From contig JAPLMU010000138.1 in assembly GCA_026386795.1 (NCBI GenBank), positions 18,575-82,574 of the forward strand: a stretch of DNA of 64,000 bases, in the 5' to 3' direction. Position 1 is the stretch's first letter. Each line of letters begins with the position of its first letter. Origin of the DNA: Planctomycetota bacterium (GTDB taxonomy: Bacteria; Planctomycetota; Phycisphaerae; Phycisphaerales; SM1A02). Both the position numbers and the translations under genes were made by a program. The notes under the pieces were generated by a model, which searched no databases, had not been told where the DNA came from, and was given only the letters and a program-made list of their open reading frames with translations. Of the stretch, positions 27,198-37,322 are shown piece by piece.

Positions 27198-28787
27198 GTG
27201 GAGGTGAACGACATTGACCTCGCCTACATCTCGACCGCAGGAGCTCGCACCACTCACCGGAGCACCGCAAGAGATGCCGTCGCGGATCCAAAGGATGAAT
27301 CTGTGAGCACACTGTTTGAGAGCACCGGCCCGAGCCTGAAGGACCTTGAAGTCCCCGACTTTGCAGGTCGGCGCGTGTGGCTCGTTGGTATCGGTGGATG
27401 CGGCATGAGCGGTCTTGCGCAGATGCTCAAGCGCCGCGGTGCAGAAGTATCTGGCAGCGACATGTCAGCAAGTACGGCAACCGCAGCGCTGGAGTCCGAA
27501 GGCATCACGGTACGCATCGGGCACGCGGCTGACCAATTGCCGGCGCCGTGTGACCTCGTCATCGCCAGCGCGGCGATCAAGAGTGAACATCCAGAAGTTG
27601 ACGAGGCGCGCCGTCGCGGCATTGATGTCGTGAGTTACGCAGAGGCAATTGGACTTGTGCAAAAGGGACGCACTGGCGTCAGCATCGCTGGTACGCACGG
27701 CAAGAGTTCCACCAGCTCGATGCTCTCATTCATCCTGATTGAGTGCGGACTCGATCCAAGTTTGATCGTGGGTGCAACGTGTGCACAGATTGGTGGTGGC
27801 AGCCGTACTGGCTCTGACACGATCCCGGCTGGCACGCAGCGCGGTCGTCCCGGCATTCTTGTTGCTGAAGCATGCGAATTCAATCGCAGCTTCCACCATC
27901 ATCACCCGGTCATTGGTCTGATCAACAATGTTGAAGAAGATCACCTTGAAATCTACGGAAATCTTGAGAACATCATCAAGGCTTTCCACGAATTCGCCGC
28001 GCTGATTCCAGCAGCAAATCTCGGCGGAAAGCTACTTATTGCCGCTGATGGTGCGCACCGACGCGATGTGGCCAGCGGGTTGACCTGCGCGGTGTCCACA
28101 TTCGGTTGGTCACCGAGCGCCGACTACCACGTTCAGTACGACCCGCGCACTGGACTCAGTACGGTGCTTGTGGCGGGTCAGGCCGTGTGCAGTTGGACAG
28201 GCCGCATGCCTGGCGATCACATGGCACTCAACGGTGCTGCCGCTGCGATCTTGGCACATTGGCTTGGTGCAGAGTGGAGCGCGATCGGCAAGGCACTCGG
28301 CAACTTCCTCGGACTTGATCGGCGCATGCAGAACCTCGGCGAGCGAACCATGCGCCACGGCGGCGTGGTCACGGTGTTTGATGACTACGGGCATCACCCA
28401 ACTGAGTGCGAGACAACGCTCAAGGCGCTGCGCACGCGTTTCGAACCCAAGCGACTCATCTGCGTGTTTCAACCGCATCAACACAGTCGCACGCGATTCT
28501 TGCTCGAACACTTTGCGAAGAGTTTCTCGAACGCAGATATGGTGATCGTGCCGGATATCTACTTCGTGCGCGACAGTGAAGAGGAGCGCACCAAGGTGAG
28601 CGCCTCTGACCTCGTTGATCGCCTGCGCGCGCGCGGCATTGCCGCGATGCACCTCTATCCATTCGACGCCATCGTTGAACAACTGGAAATCATGGCGGCC
28701 GATGGTGACCTGATTGTGGTCATGGGTGCCGGTCCGGTTTGGCAGATCGGCCACGCCTTCCTTGGCCGCGCAAGCGGGCACGCGTGA
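27198..28787 (+). CDS. murC: UDP-N-acetylmuramate--L-alanine ligase
   Basis: VWLVGIGGCGMSGLAQML, GTHGKSSTSSML, DDYGHHPTECETTLKALR; true start may be GTG at 27303. Confidence 0.93.
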   Translation: MEVNDIDLAYISTAGARTTHRSTARDAVADPKDESVSTLFESTGPSLKDLEVPDFAGRRVWLVGIGGCGMSGLAQMLKRRGAEVSGSDMSASTATAALESEGITVRIGHAADQLPAPCDLVIASAAIKSEHPEVDEARRRGIDVVSYAEAIGLVQKGRTGVSIAGTHGKSSTSSMLSFILIECGLDPSLIVGATCAQIGGGSRTGSDTIPAGTQRGRPGILVAEACEFNRSFHHHHPVIGLINNVEEDHLEIYGNLENIIKAFHEFAALIPAANLGGKLLIAADGAHRRDVASGLTCAVSTFGWSPSADYHVQYDPRTGLSTVLVAGQAVCSWTGRMPGDHMALNGAAAAILAHWLGAEWSAIGKALGNFLGLDRRMQNLGERTMRHGGVVTVFDDYGHHPTECETTLKALRTRFEPKRLICVFQPHQHSRTRFLLEHFAKSFSNADMVIVPDIYFVRDSEEERTKVSASDLVDRLRARGIAAMHLYPFDAIVEQLEIMAADGDLIVVMGAGPVWQIGHAFLGRASGHA

Positions 28788-29740
28788 TGACCATGGCGAC
28801 GCACCCACTTGGAAGTACGACGCTCTTTGCCGATCTTGACGTCAGCGTGGAACTTGACGCGCCGCTCGCGCAACACACCTGGTATGGGATTGGCGGAACG
28901 GCCGATGCACTGGTTCGCCCGCAATCAGCCGAAGCGCTGGCCACCCTGCTGCGACGCTGCTCGCGCAACGAAGTGCGGGTTCGCATTCTTGGCGAAGGCG
29001 CCAACCTCTTGGTGGCAGATGATGGCGTGGACGGCGTGGTCATCCGACTTGACGCGCCCTGCTTCAAGGGGCTGCAGCTCAACGCCGATGGTCCAGTGAC
29101 CGCGGTCCGAGTTGGCGGTGGCCGCGATCTTGGAAAGACCATCCGCGAAACGACGGCTGCAGGCCTTGCCGGGCTCGAGCCACTGATCGGGATTCCTGCA
29201 AGTATCGGCGGCGCCATTCGCATGAATGCTGGCGGAAAGTACGGATCCATTGGCGACACCGTTCAATCAGTTGGCGTTGTCGAATGGGACGGTGAAGAGC
29301 GTGTCTACGACCGCGCGGCGATTCGATTTGAATACCGCCACACCGATCTGCCGCCAGGCATCGTGACGTGGGCGGTACTGGCGCTACAGGCTGCTGACCC
29401 GGTGGCTCTGCGCGCGCGCTCCAGGGAAATCAGCGAATACAAGGCCAGCGTGCAGCCGCTTGCGGCGCACAGCGCGGGCTGCATGTACAAGAATCCAGTC
29501 CACCCTGCCACGGGTAATCGCATCAGTGCCGGCAAGGTCATTGACGACGCCGGACTGAAAGGAACCCGCATCGGCGGCGCGCTGGTCAGCCAGCAACACG
29601 GAAATTTCATCGTGGTCGAGCCAGGAGCTCGCGCCGCAGATGTCATGGAATTAGCGGCCCTCGTGGCCGATGAAACGTTTGCTCGCACGGGCGTCCGGCT
29701 CGAACGCGAGGTAGTCTTCTGGAGCCGCGGTGAGGCGTGA
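28787..29740 (+). CDS. murB: UDP-N-acetylenolpyruvoylglucosamine reductase
   Basis: HTWYGIGGTADALVRP, LGEGANLLVADDGVDG, GIPASIGGAIRMNAG, GKVIDDAGLKGTRIGGA. Confidence 0.95.
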   Translation: MTMATHPLGSTTLFADLDVSVELDAPLAQHTWYGIGGTADALVRPQSAEALATLLRRCSRNEVRVRILGEGANLLVADDGVDGVVIRLDAPCFKGLQLNADGPVTAVRVGGGRDLGKTIRETTAAGLAGLEPLIGIPASIGGAIRMNAGGKYGSIGDTVQSVGVVEWDGEERVYDRAAIRFEYRHTDLPPGIVTWAVLALQAADPVALRARSREISEYKASVQPLAAHSAGCMYKNPVHPATGNRISAGKVIDDAGLKGTRIGGALVSQQHGNFIVVEPGARAADVMELAALVADETFARTGVRLEREVVFWSRGEA

Positions 29741-29801
29741 GCCCACCCGGTATTCGCAATGCCACCGGACGGCACTGCATGCATCGCAAGGAGGCGAGCA
29801 C

Positions 29802-30770
29802 ATGTCTGCAAACAACAGCAATTCACACGCAACCACGCCGAACACTGGCGCAGGCGTTCTTCCCCGCACCGTTCTTGTACTCAAGGGCGGTCCGGATGCA
29901 GAGCGCGAAGTCAGCCTCAAGTCTGGCGCCATGGTGGCTGCTGCGCTGCGCCGAGCAGGCATGGACGTCAATGAAGTCACCATTGATCGCCCCGGCCTTG
30001 AAGAGTTGCGCGGCATGCGCGGCGAGGTGGTGTTCCCAGTGCTGCACGGATCATGGGGCGAAGGCGGACCGCTGCAGGAACTTCTTGAGGCTGATGGCAG
30101 ACCCTATGTCGGATGCGGTCCGAAGGCCGCGTGCCTCGCGATGGACAAGATCGCATCGAAGGCGCTCGTTGCCGAATTCAGGGTGCCCACGCCCCGCTCT
30201 CAGGAATTGCGCACCGGCGTTGAATTTTCCTTGGACTTCCCAGTGGTCCTCAAGCCAGCCGACGATGGCTCAAGCGTTGACCTGCGTATTTGCTACAACA
30301 TGCAGGAAGTCATGCGCGCACGGCTTGAAATTGGACCGCGGCGCGAACGCATCCTCGCCGAGGAGTTCATCACCGGGCGCGAGCTGACCGTCGGTCTGAT
30401 TGACGGCGAATGCCTACCGATCATTGAGATCCGCCCACGCGACGGCACCTACGACTACGAAGCCAAGTACAACCGCGATGACACGCAGTACATCCTTGAT
30501 CCCGAACTGCCTGTCGGTGTGGCGGACGCTGTTCGCGCCTTCAGCCGTGCCGCCTGGCATGCCGTTGGATGTCGCGATGTAGCGCGCGTCGATTTCATGC
30601 TCGACGAGCGAGGTCCGTGGTTCCTGGAAATCAACACCATGCCGGGATTTACCGACCATTCGCTGGTACCAAAGGCTGCGACGCATGCCGGTATCTCCAT
30701 GGAGGAACTGGTCTCCGGGCTGGTTCGCCGCGCACTGAACCGCGCGTGCGCTCGTCGCGTTGCTGCATAA
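29802..30770 (+). CDS. ddl: D-alanine--D-alanine ligase
   Basis: VLKGGPDAEREVSLKSG, PVLHGSWGEGGPLQELLE, EINTMPGFTDHSLVPKAATHAGIS. Confidence 0.95.
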   Translation: MSANNSNSHATTPNTGAGVLPRTVLVLKGGPDAEREVSLKSGAMVAAALRRAGMDVNEVTIDRPGLEELRGMRGEVVFPVLHGSWGEGGPLQELLEADGRPYVGCGPKAACLAMDKIASKALVAEFRVPTPRSQELRTGVEFSLDFPVVLKPADDGSSVDLRICYNMQEVMRARLEIGPRRERILAEEFITGRELTVGLIDGECLPIIEIRPRDGTYDYEAKYNRDDTQYILDPELPVGVADAVRAFSRAAWHAVGCRDVARVDFMLDERGPWFLEINTMPGFTDHSLVPKAATHAGISMEELVSGLVRRALNRACARRVAA

Positions 30771-30862
30771 CCTTCGATCGACCGTGAAGCTCGCCATGTC
30801 ATGCGAGATTTCATAGCGGCAAGGGCGTATTTCGCAACGCGCATTCCACTCGCGGACCTGAC

Positions 30863-31726
30863 TTGGCCGATGAAACTCGTCGCATGGCGAAGTCATCGAA
30901 GTCCGCGTCCGACGCCCCACGCACGACCCCCAAACGCCTACCGGCGTGGGTTCCTACTGCAGCATGGTGCGTCTGCTTGGGCGGCACTGCCATTGCCCTC
31001 GCCATCGGAGTCCCACGGCTTCTCAACCGCGCCGCGAATGCACCTCTTCCTGCGCCCATCCGCGTCGTTCTGCGCAATGAGCCCGCGTGGCTCCCCAAGG
31101 ATGAGCGCGTGGCGATTGAGCGCGGGATCATCAAGTCGCTCACCTCGTCACCCTTTGATCACGATGGTCTCATTGCCGCACAGAGTGTTGCCGCACGCTG
31201 CGGCTGGTACTCGGACGTGAAGCAAGTGCACCGCTCGAATGTGGACGAAGTCATCGTGGACGGCAGTTGGGCAATTCCCTGCGCCTTGGTCTGCGACGCC
31301 GACGGCGAACACCTTGTAGATACTCACGGACGATTGCTGCCCCGCGAATATCCCACCGGACGCGGACCCAAACTGCTGCGCATCACTGGCGTCACCATGC
31401 CGCGCCCAACCGTGATCGGTGCCACATGGACGGGCGATGAAATAGTCACCGCACTCTCAATGGCGTCACTCTTCTCCGAGTGCGCATGGCGATCGCAAAT
31501 TGCCGCGGTTGACCTGAGCACGTGGGCGAAAGACGGCACACTGGCCGTGATGAGCGATAAGAATTGCAGGATCATCTGGGGTCGCGCTCCAGGCAAAGAA
31601 ACCGCATCGGAAGTGCCTGCAATGCAGAAACTCGCTGCGCTGCAGTTGGCATTTGCCCGTAGCGGACGCGTCGATTTAGGACAAGCCGTGCTTGACCTGC
31701 GCGGCGATTTCACCTGCGCGCGCTGA
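30863..31726 (+). CDS. Putative divergent FtsQ-like bitopic membrane protein
   Basis: Single N-terminal TM then a large extracytoplasmic domain; position directly after murC-murB-ddl; VKQVHRSNVDEVIVDGSWAIPCALV resembles FtsQ beta-domain spacing. Confidence 0.5.
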   Translation: MADETRRMAKSSKSASDAPRTTPKRLPAWVPTAAWCVCLGGTAIALAIGVPRLLNRAANAPLPAPIRVVLRNEPAWLPKDERVAIERGIIKSLTSSPFDHDGLIAAQSVAARCGWYSDVKQVHRSNVDEVIVDGSWAIPCALVCDADGEHLVDTHGRLLPREYPTGRGPKLLRITGVTMPRPTVIGATWTGDEIVTALSMASLFSECAWRSQIAAVDLSTWAKDGTLAVMSDKNCRIIWGRAPGKETASEVPAMQKLAALQLAFARSGRVDLGQAVLDLRGDFTCAR

Positions 31727-31779
31727 CTTGCGAGCACGTTCGTAGCGCGCCGGTACTGACCCGCGTTAGCATTCTCTGC

Positions 31780-32424
31780 ATGCCGCTCCCTCGCAGGCTC
31801 GCCGCCTGTTCTTTCATCTGGATCATTGCCTGCTTCGCAGCAACGATCGGTTGGAGCACGCCTATCCAGCCAACAAGCGGCGTCTACACACCTTCAGTGC
31901 GCGCCATGCTCGCTCTGCTCGCTACTGGTGGCTGCCTTCTCTGGCCCGCGGCGCGCCTGGCCTATGCGCGCGGCGCTTGGACACCGGCACGCGTCGCGCT
32001 CGACCTGATCACCATCATGGTTGCGTTCCATGTGGTCATTTGGCCACTGCACCTCGTCACGCACTGGACTGCTGCGCAAATGGTGTCGATCGACCTGCTA
32101 CTCTCAGGATGGCTCGCTGTCACCGGCGCGTGGATTGCCCTTGCAATGCGAAGTAACGTCCACCGCGCAGCATGGTCCGCTGCGTGGATGACGATCGTCG
32201 GCACTGGCGTCATTCTTGACGCCGTGAACATGCCGTTACCTTTCCCCGAATTGTTTGGCCCATTTGCGGCCCTTCTTCGCCTCACCCCAGAACGCTCAGA
32301 TTTCACGGCTCTTCCGGTGTGGGCGCTGGCGGCATGGCCATGGATCGTGGCATGTGGGGCATGGGCCGGGGTACTCCTGATGCCCAACCGGTTGCCCGAA
32401 GAGCCACGTCCGGTTAACCTGTAG
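31780..32424 (+). CDS. Hypothetical polytopic membrane protein
   Basis: About six predicted hydrophobic segments; no recognised motif. Confidence 0.55.
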   Translation: MPLPRRLAACSFIWIIACFAATIGWSTPIQPTSGVYTPSVRAMLALLATGGCLLWPAARLAYARGAWTPARVALDLITIMVAFHVVIWPLHLVTHWTAAQMVSIDLLLSGWLAVTGAWIALAMRSNVHRAAWSAAWMTIVGTGVILDAVNMPLPFPELFGPFAALLRLTPERSDFTALPVWALAAWPWIVACGAWAGVLLMPNRLPEEPRPVNL

Positions 32425-32540
32425 GAGCCTCGCGGCGGGTACCCCCGCCGCATGCCGTTTTTAGATGCCGCGTATCGGCGAGGACAGTCCTCGCCTCCGC
32501 AGGTCGTCCACAGCGGGACTTTACGGAGCGACGAGCGACC

Positions 32541-33005
32541 ATGGAGATCATCTCCCCAGCCGACCATGCCAAGATGGAGCAGCAACTCAAAGAGTTGTTC
32601 GCCCAGCGCCCCATCATTTCGAGCCGCATTGCTGACGCGCGCGCCAACGGGGATCTCAAGGAGAACGCCGACTACCACGCCGCGCGCGAGGAGCAAGGTC
32701 TCATCGAGGCGAAGATTCGTGAACTCGAGGGTCGCCTGCGCACCGCGCAAGTGGCCGGCGACTCTGCAGTTCCAAAGAACATGGTGTTCCTCGGAGCCAC
32801 GGTGCTTCTGCGAGACACCACCACGAACAAGAAGCAGAAGTTCAAGTTGGTTGGCAATCCCACCGACGACGATGGTGACTACATCGAGGTCACTTCTTCG
32901 AGTCCGCTCGGAGTGGCATTGATGAAGTCGCATGTTGGCGAAACGGTCCGCGCTGATCTACCGAAGGGCGAGAAGCGTTTCGAGATCCTTGAAATCTGCG
33001 ATTGA
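32541..33005 (+). CDS. greA: Transcription elongation factor GreA
   Basis: RPIISSRIADARANGDLKENADYHAAREEQGLIEAKIRELEGRL; SPLGVALMKSHVGETV. Confidence 0.95.
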   Translation: MEIISPADHAKMEQQLKELFAQRPIISSRIADARANGDLKENADYHAAREEQGLIEAKIRELEGRLRTAQVAGDSAVPKNMVFLGATVLLRDTTTNKKQKFKLVGNPTDDDGDYIEVTSSSPLGVALMKSHVGETVRADLPKGEKRFEILEICD

Positions 33006-33035
33006 TCCACCGCGCTGCCGCGGCAGGGATAACGG

Positions 33036-34529
33036 ATGGACCATCTGATCGACCAAATCCTGCGCAAGACTGTCGGACTGTCGTTCGACGCTAGCGTGTT
33101 TGGATGGATAATTGCCGTTGCCTTCATCTTGAACATCGCGCTGTGCGTGCGCATTGTGTGGGTCAAGGGTTCCCGACCGAATGCGGCACTTGCATGGATT
33201 GCAACGCTCTTCGCGCTGCCGATCATTGGCTTGATGCTTTACTTGGTCATTGGCGAAAATCGAATCGGAGCTGTTCGACGTCGTCGCCATGCGCGGATCG
33301 TCCAAGAAATTGCGGGAATCAGCCAAGAATGGACCGATCCACGCGTGCTCGCTTCAAGCATGAGCACTACAGACACGCAGATGGCGCATCTTGGAGAAAC
33401 CGCCGGCGCGCCGCCAGTACTCAATGGCAACCTGCTGCAGTTGAGCGGCGACCCCGCGGAGCAATTGCAGTGGATGATTGAAGATATCGACGCCGCAAAG
33501 CAGAGCGTCGACGCCCTCTTTTATATATTTAAGCAAGACGCAACTGGAACTGCGGTCGCAGAGGCACTCGGCCGCGCTGCGATGCGTGGCATCATGGTGC
33601 GCCTGCTCTTAGACGATATTGGCTCTCGAAAGTTCCTCCGTAGTCACATGCGGAAGGAACTTGAGGGTCAAGGAGTTCACGTCACCGCTGCGCTTCCGGC
33701 ATCGATCCTGCGCATGCCCTTCAAGCGCGTCGATATTCGCAATCACCGCAAACTCATCGTGGTGGATGGGAAGATCGCGCAAACAGGCAGCCGCAATGTT
33801 GCCGATCCAAACTTCAAGGGGGGCGAAACCAGCAAAGTTGGCGCCTACATTGACTCATGGATCCGTATTCGCGGGCCGATCGCGCGCGACCTGCACATCC
33901 TGTTCCTTGAGGACTGGGGCCTTGATGCGGGGCTACATGGTTCACGCAAGTTGCCAGATGAACCCACCCTGGAAGTGGGCGGCGTTCCCGCACAGGTGAT
34001 CCCTTCGGGGCCAAACTTTGAGAACAACATGGTTGCCACGTTGATCGAGGCGGCCATTCAACTTTCACGCCGCGAGATCGTCTTTACCACACCGTATTTC
34101 CTTCCCGACAGCGCCACACTCGCCGCACTTGAAGTTGCGGCGCGGCGCGGCCTGCGCGTCACGCTCATTGTGCCTCGCGCCAATGACAACAAACTCGTCG
34201 CATTGGCCAGTCGCGCCAACTTTGCCAGACTGCTCGATGCGGGCGTGGAACTGTGGGAACATCGGCACGGATTTCTTCACTCAAAGACGATCTCTGTCGA
34301 CGATGAGTTGGCCATCGTTACCACTGCCAACCTTGATCGGCGCAGTTACGAAATCAATTTCGAAACCAGCATTGTGGTCTATGACAATGCGTTCGCTACG
34401 CAATTACGACGACTGCAACAGTCATACCTCGCGGACAGCGATCGGCTTGACGAGGCAACATGGCAAAAGCGCGGCACGCTGGCCCGTTTCGCTGAGAATC
34501 TTGCCAACTTGATGTCGCCGCTCCTGTAG
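33036..34529 (+). CDS. cls: Cardiolipin synthase (phospholipase D family)
   Basis: Two HxKxxxxD motifs: NHRKLIVVDG and LHSKTISVDD; N-terminal TM pair. Confidence 0.93.
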   Translation: MDHLIDQILRKTVGLSFDASVFGWIIAVAFILNIALCVRIVWVKGSRPNAALAWIATLFALPIIGLMLYLVIGENRIGAVRRRRHARIVQEIAGISQEWTDPRVLASSMSTTDTQMAHLGETAGAPPVLNGNLLQLSGDPAEQLQWMIEDIDAAKQSVDALFYIFKQDATGTAVAEALGRAAMRGIMVRLLLDDIGSRKFLRSHMRKELEGQGVHVTAALPASILRMPFKRVDIRNHRKLIVVDGKIAQTGSRNVADPNFKGGETSKVGAYIDSWIRIRGPIARDLHILFLEDWGLDAGLHGSRKLPDEPTLEVGGVPAQVIPSGPNFENNMVATLIEAAIQLSRREIVFTTPYFLPDSATLAALEVAARRGLRVTLIVPRANDNKLVALASRANFARLLDAGVELWEHRHGFLHSKTISVDDELAIVTTANLDRRSYEINFETSIVVYDNAFATQLRRLQQSYLADSDRLDEATWQKRGTLARFAENLANLMSPLL

Positions 34530-34558
34530 CCGCCGTTCACAGACGGCTGCGCAATCCG

Positions 34559-36262
34559 TCATGGATGCACGAAATCAACCGTGCTACCGGCGGTCACCGG
34601 GTACTTGACCTCGGTGTAGGGAGCGAATCCAGCCGGCCCCTTTGTGATCGGCCAACGCACCTCCAATTGCAGGTCCTTCCACGACTCTGGGACTCCGAAC
34701 TGCACTTCCGTAGAGGCGGTACTTTGAAACGGTCCGCCGGCCCAAATCCATCGCTTCGCTAAGACAAGAGGTATAGGGGTTCGTGTTGAAAGCTCCACCC
34801 ATGCGCCGATTCCGTGGCTCGTGCTGGATGTTGGCCCGTGCAAGCGCACCTTGATCCAATCATTGGCGCGGTCGTGCATATTGCGCAAGACCCGCAATGG
34901 ACCGTTCAACTCCGCCACCACAATGTCCACATCACCATCGTTGTCAAGATCATTGAAGAGCGCAGTGCGGTCACGATGCGCGCCGCTCAATCCCGGGCCC
35001 GGATCAGCGACTACTTCGAAGCGAGCCCCGGCGCGGCGCATCACAAGCGGTGGCTGTTCATAATCAGAGTCCATGGCCACCTTGGTCGCCTGCGGATAGA
35101 CATGGCCGTTGAAGACCACCACATCCTCGGCACCATCGTGATCAAGATCATCGAATGATGTGGCCCAACCAAGAAGCGGGCGGCTTGGAGCGCCCAAGCC
35201 AAACTGCGCGGTGCGATCGTCAAAGAACTTGCCGTCCAAGTTCAGGTGCAGCGTGTTTGTGTCACTCGAGAAATTAGTGGTGAACACATCAGGAAGCCCG
35301 TTGCCATCCACATCACCGATCGCGATGCCCATGGTGGCCTGCCCCGCGCCGTCAATGTTGGTTGCAATGCCAGAGGCCATCCCGCGCTCTTCAAATCGCA
35401 AAGACCCACCTGGCTCCGTGCGATTCATAAAGAGCGTATTTGGCTCGGAATCATTGGCGACGAAGATATCGAGCCGCCCATCAGCATCGAAATCAACGAC
35501 CGCAAGATTCAATCCATAGCCCGGAATCGCCTTGTGAATGCCGGCTGAGTCGCTGACATCGCGGAATGTTCCGTCGCCGCGATTCTCATAGAGGATGTCG
35601 GCGCGCGCCGGCAGACCACGCGGACCCGCCATCACCTGCATGCCCTTGAATGATGCTGGCGGCGGCGGCTTCGACTGATCGAAGTCTAAGTAGTTCACCA
35701 CGAAGAGATCCAAATCTCCGTCCATGTCGAGGTCAGCGAATCCAGCGCTTGTGGACCAACCGGGATCACCAAGCCCCGCTTTCGCAGTGACATCTTCGAA
35801 TCGACCGCCGCCCATGTTCTTGAGAAGAATGTCGGGACCGTAGCAACATATGTAGATGTCATCGCGACCATCGCCATCGTAATCACCGACTGCGCATCCG
35901 AACGCCCAACGCGTTGGCCGCGCACCCATACGCTCAGTGATGTCGCGAAACTTCAGACCGCCAAGATTCTCAAAGAGTCGGGCACCCGGGCCGTGTTCTG
36001 GATCAGCAAGGGTCGCGCCATTGGGCATGAAGATGTCCATGTCGCCATCGCCATCAAAGTCGATGAGGGCTAATCCGCCGCCCTTTACCTCAACAATCTG
36101 CGTCGACGGAAGCTTTCCGCTGGTCATGATTGCATCGATACCACTGCCCGCGGTGGCGTCTTCAAATCGAATGGGCGCAGGCGGCGCAGGCGGAATCGCG
36201 TAGGCGTGAGCGTGCGGTACGGCAAGTAGCAACGCAACGGCAAAATTCCATGTCATCTTCAT
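34559..36262 (-). CDS. Secreted CRTAC1/ASPIC-UnbV-like FG-GAP beta-propeller protein
   Basis: Signal peptide MKMTWNFAVALLLAVPHAHA; repeated DFDGDGDMDIFMPNG type FG-GAP motifs; C-terminal degenerate ASPIC. Confidence 0.85.
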   Translation of the reverse strand: MKMTWNFAVALLLAVPHAHAYAIPPAPPAPIRFEDATAGSGIDAIMTSGKLPSTQIVEVKGGGLALIDFDGDGDMDIFMPNGATLADPEHGPGARLFENLGGLKFRDITERMGARPTRWAFGCAVGDYDGDGRDDIYICCYGPDILLKNMGGGRFEDVTAKAGLGDPGWSTSAGFADLDMDGDLDLFVVNYLDFDQSKPPPPASFKGMQVMAGPRGLPARADILYENRGDGTFRDVSDSAGIHKAIPGYGLNLAVVDFDADGRLDIFVANDSEPNTLFMNRTEPGGSLRFEERGMASGIATNIDGAGQATMGIAIGDVDGNGLPDVFTTNFSSDTNTLHLNLDGKFFDDRTAQFGLGAPSRPLLGWATSFDDLDHDGAEDVVVFNGHVYPQATKVAMDSDYEQPPLVMRRAGARFEVVADPGPGLSGAHRDRTALFNDLDNDGDVDIVVAELNGPLRVLRNMHDRANDWIKVRLHGPTSSTSHGIGAWVELSTRTPIPLVLAKRWIWAGGPFQSTASTEVQFGVPESWKDLQLEVRWPITKGPAGFAPYTEVKYPVTAGSTVDFVHP

Positions 36263-37110
36263 GGTGATGGCTTCTCTGTTTCAGTACGCGCCTTGATTGC
36301 AGCTTGACGTGCGCGAGCGTTGGCGGCATCTTCGGGGCGACCAAGGCGATCAAGAACGCGCGCCAACTTTGACCACGCCTCCCCGTGCTGTTCAAAGAGT
36401 TCCACCGCGCGTCGGTAGCACTGCTCTGCTTCCGGCAACTGATCTTGGCGAAGAAGTACATCTCCGAGGCGAGCCAGATTCTTGGCGCGTTCGCGCGCCG
36501 CACCCTGCTGCTCACCAAGTAGTTCGAGCGCTCGACGAAAGTATGCCTCTGATTCAACTAAGCGGTCTTCTTCGTACGCAATCAGGCCGAGCGCAAACTG
36601 CGTGTCGTCATACGTTGGAAATGCGGTGGCATGCGTTGTGAATGCAACGCGCGCACCAGCGAGGTCCCCCAAGTAGTAGCGACACCAGCCCAAGTAATGC
36701 ACTGCGTGCGGCGCCTCTGGAAACGAATCAGCAGGCGCGGCAGTTGCGCGTTCCAAATAGGCCAGCGCCTCGCCGTGCCGCTTCTCTTTGTGCAACGCGA
36801 GTCCAAGGTAGAAGCCAGCCCGCACATCGCTGGGGCGGTCCTTGACCATGGCACGCGCCACCGACTCGGCCGCTGGGTACTGACCGCTGCGAAGGAGTTT
36901 GCGAACCACCTCCCAACGCGGATCGACGGGGGCCGGGGATCGGATGGTTTCAGGACTCGCCGGGACTCCCGATGCTGCCCGCCCCACCTCCCGGGGCGCC
37001 TGAATCGCCAAATGTGCGCCCGCAGCGTGAGAAACCTCAAAAAAGGTGGCTTCAACACAGATGATGAGTCCGCCGAGCGCCGCTGACCATTGAGCACGCA
37101 ACTCCCGCAT
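36259..37110 (-). CDS. TPR-repeat protein
   Basis: Helical repeats such as GFYLGLALHKEKRHGEALAYLERA and LGDVLLRQDQLPEAEQCYRRAVELF. Confidence 0.82.
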   Translation of the reverse strand: MRELRAQWSAALGGLIICVEATFFEVSHAAGAHLAIQAPREVGRAASGVPASPETIRSPAPVDPRWEVVRKLLRSGQYPAAESVARAMVKDRPSDVRAGFYLGLALHKEKRHGEALAYLERATAAPADSFPEAPHAVHYLGWCRYYLGDLAGARVAFTTHATAFPTYDDTQFALGLIAYEEDRLVESEAYFRRALELLGEQQGAARERAKNLARLGDVLLRQDQLPEAEQCYRRAVELFEQHGEAWSKLARVLDRLGRPEDAANARARQAAIKARTETEKPSP

Positions 37111-37322
37111 TCGCAGAAGTATAGGTATGTTTACGGACCTTCCGGTGGCACGGATGGCGTCTGAGGTTAGATTGTGGTGTTGGCAGATTGATGGATTTAT
37201 CGGTGCCAGCGTGCGTATGGACGCCTACGGTCACTCGGCGCGGCTTCGGTCGTTCGCGGCGTGGTCGTTGAGATGCGCATGTTGCAACACAGACACTGAA
37301 CAACGACAGACGAGAACCATTC

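Noticed and set aside
31962-32933. 323-aa minus-strand ORF
   Set aside because: Antisense to greA and the membrane protein; no recognisable domain
37111-37322. Possible structured RNA in the divergent intergenic region
   Set aside because: No convincing stem or conserved motif found by eye; covariance search would be needed
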